Shown here: in pieces, positions 63,209-64,000 of the stretch
Numbering within the stretch: the stretch's first letter is position 1
Layout: every line of letters begins with the position of its first letter
NCBI RefSeq assembly: GCF_000526995.1
Contig: NZ_AZUI01000001.1
Coordinates: 4,320,001-4,384,000, forward strand
Source: Lacrimispora indolis DSM 755
Lineage (GTDB): Bacteria > Bacillota > Clostridia > Lachnospirales > Lachnospiraceae
DNA: 64,000 nucleotides
Reading direction: 5' to 3'
Translations under genes and position numbers: made by a program
The notes under the pieces: model-generated
What the model was told of the DNA's origin: nothing
Databases searched by the model: none
What the model saw: the letters and a program-made list of their open reading frames with translations, nothing else

Positions 63209-63265
63209 TTTGACCTTTGTCAAAGCAGTTGCCATGTATTTTATCATAAAATTACCAGAATGCAA
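63209..63265 (-). promoter_or_regulatory. Promoter and operator candidate of the PTS IIC gene
   Basis: On the minus strand, TTGCAT (63260-63265) and TAAAAT (63238-63243) are 16 bases apart. Downstream lies TTTGAC-N4-GTCAAA (63209-63224), a six-base inverted repeat that could be an operator. Confidence 0.5.
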
Positions 63266-63420
63266 GTTTTTATGCAAAATTTTGTTAAAATTGATAATTT
63301 TTAAACAATATAACCCGGAAAAACCCTTGGACCGCTGCTTGACTTTGTTAAAGGTTTGTGACACAATAAATAAATGTAATTTCATGTAAAACTCTGGAAA
63401 GAAAAGGGGTACCTATTGAT

Positions 63421-64000
63421 ATGACGAAAATTGATATTATTTCCGGTTTTCTTGGAGCCGGAAAAACAACTTTTATTAAAAAACTGCTGCAGGAAGCCAT
63501 TGCCGGAGAGCAGGTTGTCCTGATTGAAAATGAATTTGGTGAAATCGGTATTGACGGAGGCTTTTTAAAGGACGCAGGGATCGAGATCCGGGAAATGAAT
63601 TCCGGCTGCATCTGCTGCTCTCTGGTAGGGGATTTCGGAAAATCCCTTGAAGAGGTGCTGACAAAATACCATCCGGAACGGGTGATCATTGAACCGTCAG
63701 GAGTGGGTAAATTATCTGATGTTATGAAAGCAGTTATCGACGTGGCCTCTGAAGTGGAAGTGACCTTAAACAGTGCGGTCACCATTGTGGATGCGCAGAA
63801 ATGTAAAATGTACAGAAAGAATTTCGGAGAATTTTTTAATAACCAGATCGAAAATGCGGGTACCGTGGTATTGAGCCGTACCGATATCGCTCCTGCTGAC
63901 AAGGTGGATCAGGCTGTCCAGATCATCCGGGAGCTGAATCCAAAGGCAGTTGTTGTGACGACTCCATGTGAGGAATTGACCGGAAAACAGCTTCTGGAGA
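63421..64000 (+). CDS. COG0523 (CobW/YjiA-like) P-loop GTPase, 5' part
   Basis: Metal-chaperone GTPase cut by the window end; 193 codons are visible. Walker A GFLGAGKTT is at residues 9-17. The metal motif C63-I-C65-C66 (SGCICCSL) binds zinc or cobalt-type ions in the family. Walker B-like VIIEPSGVGKL lies near 92, and a guanine-specificity-like SRTDIAPADK near 153. AAAGGGG lies upstream of the ATG, with a weak TTGACT box at 63339. Its role (zinc homeostasis, cobalamin or another metalloenzyme) cannot be told here. Confidence 0.9.
   Translation, partial: MTKIDIISGFLGAGKTTFIKKLLQEAIAGEQVVLIENEFGEIGIDGGFLKDAGIEIREMNSGCICCSLVGDFGKSLEEVLTKYHPERVIIEPSGVGKLSDVMKAVIDVASEVEVTLNSAVTIVDAQKCKMYRKNFGEFFNNQIENAGTVVLSRTDIAPADKVDQAVQIIRELNPKAVVVTTPCEELTGKQLLE

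Overview
The window looks like chromosome of a spore-forming Firmicute of the Lachnospiraceae type (Lacrimispora / Clostridium cluster XIVa-like). This is an inference from gene content and style: a division/cell-wall cluster with mraZ, a SpoVD-type PBP and a MurA copy next to divIB and ftsZ; a Spo0E-like phosphatase; YesM/YesN-type two-component systems beside ABC transporters; strong AGGAGG-type ribosome sites; several GTG/TTG starts; and medium GC. I saw no prophage, CRISPR array, rRNA or tRNA gene.

Layout. 0-4 kb: short FNT-family channel, ychF, lgt with a spo0E-like gene, and a VOC protein. 4.2-11.6 kb: YesM/YesN-type two-component system followed by a BMP-lipoprotein/nucleoside-type ABC transporter. 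11.9-26.7 kb: dcw cluster mraZ-rsmH-ftsL-PBP-spoVD-mraY-murD-ftsW-murA-divIB-ftsZ, then two unrecognised proteins. 26.8-30.9 kb: metF, a separate methionine-synthase reactivation-domain protein and a truncated metH. 30.9-36 kb: a strongly structured leader before trpS, an NCS2 purine permease, and eno with its own long leader. 36-43.4 kb: GNAT-DHFR fusion, MBL hydrolase, Sfp-type transferase, DMT exporter, cfa, anchored metallophosphoesterase, RpiR regulator. 43.4-46.4 kb: coding debris around a chemoreceptor. 46.4-49.3 kb: fruK-fruA. 49.3-57.5 kb: a second YesM/YesN-type pair divergent from a rhamnose/AI-2-type ABC transporter. 57.7-64 kb: HAD phosphatase, LCP protein, a broken zinc-binding lipoprotein gene, ktrB-ktrA, a small Cys-rich membrane protein, a lone PTS IIC protein, and the start of a COG0523 GTPase that runs off the end.

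How the genes work together. The dcw block makes lipid II precursors (murA, murD, mraY) and the septal machinery (ftsL, divIB, ftsW, two class B PBPs, ftsZ) under a MraZ operator array. metF, the reactivation protein and metH form a one-carbon/methionine unit. Each two-component system probably controls the ABC transporter beside it.

The observations most worth a second look are the promoter-linked multi-stem RNA before trpS, the hairpin-dense gap between rsmH and ftsL, shared TGATAA/TTATCA sites at both transporter promoters, the GNAT-DHFR fusion, the uncharacterised pair after ftsZ, and the truncated zinc-lipoprotein gene. I found no clear new multi-gene defence or biosynthetic system.
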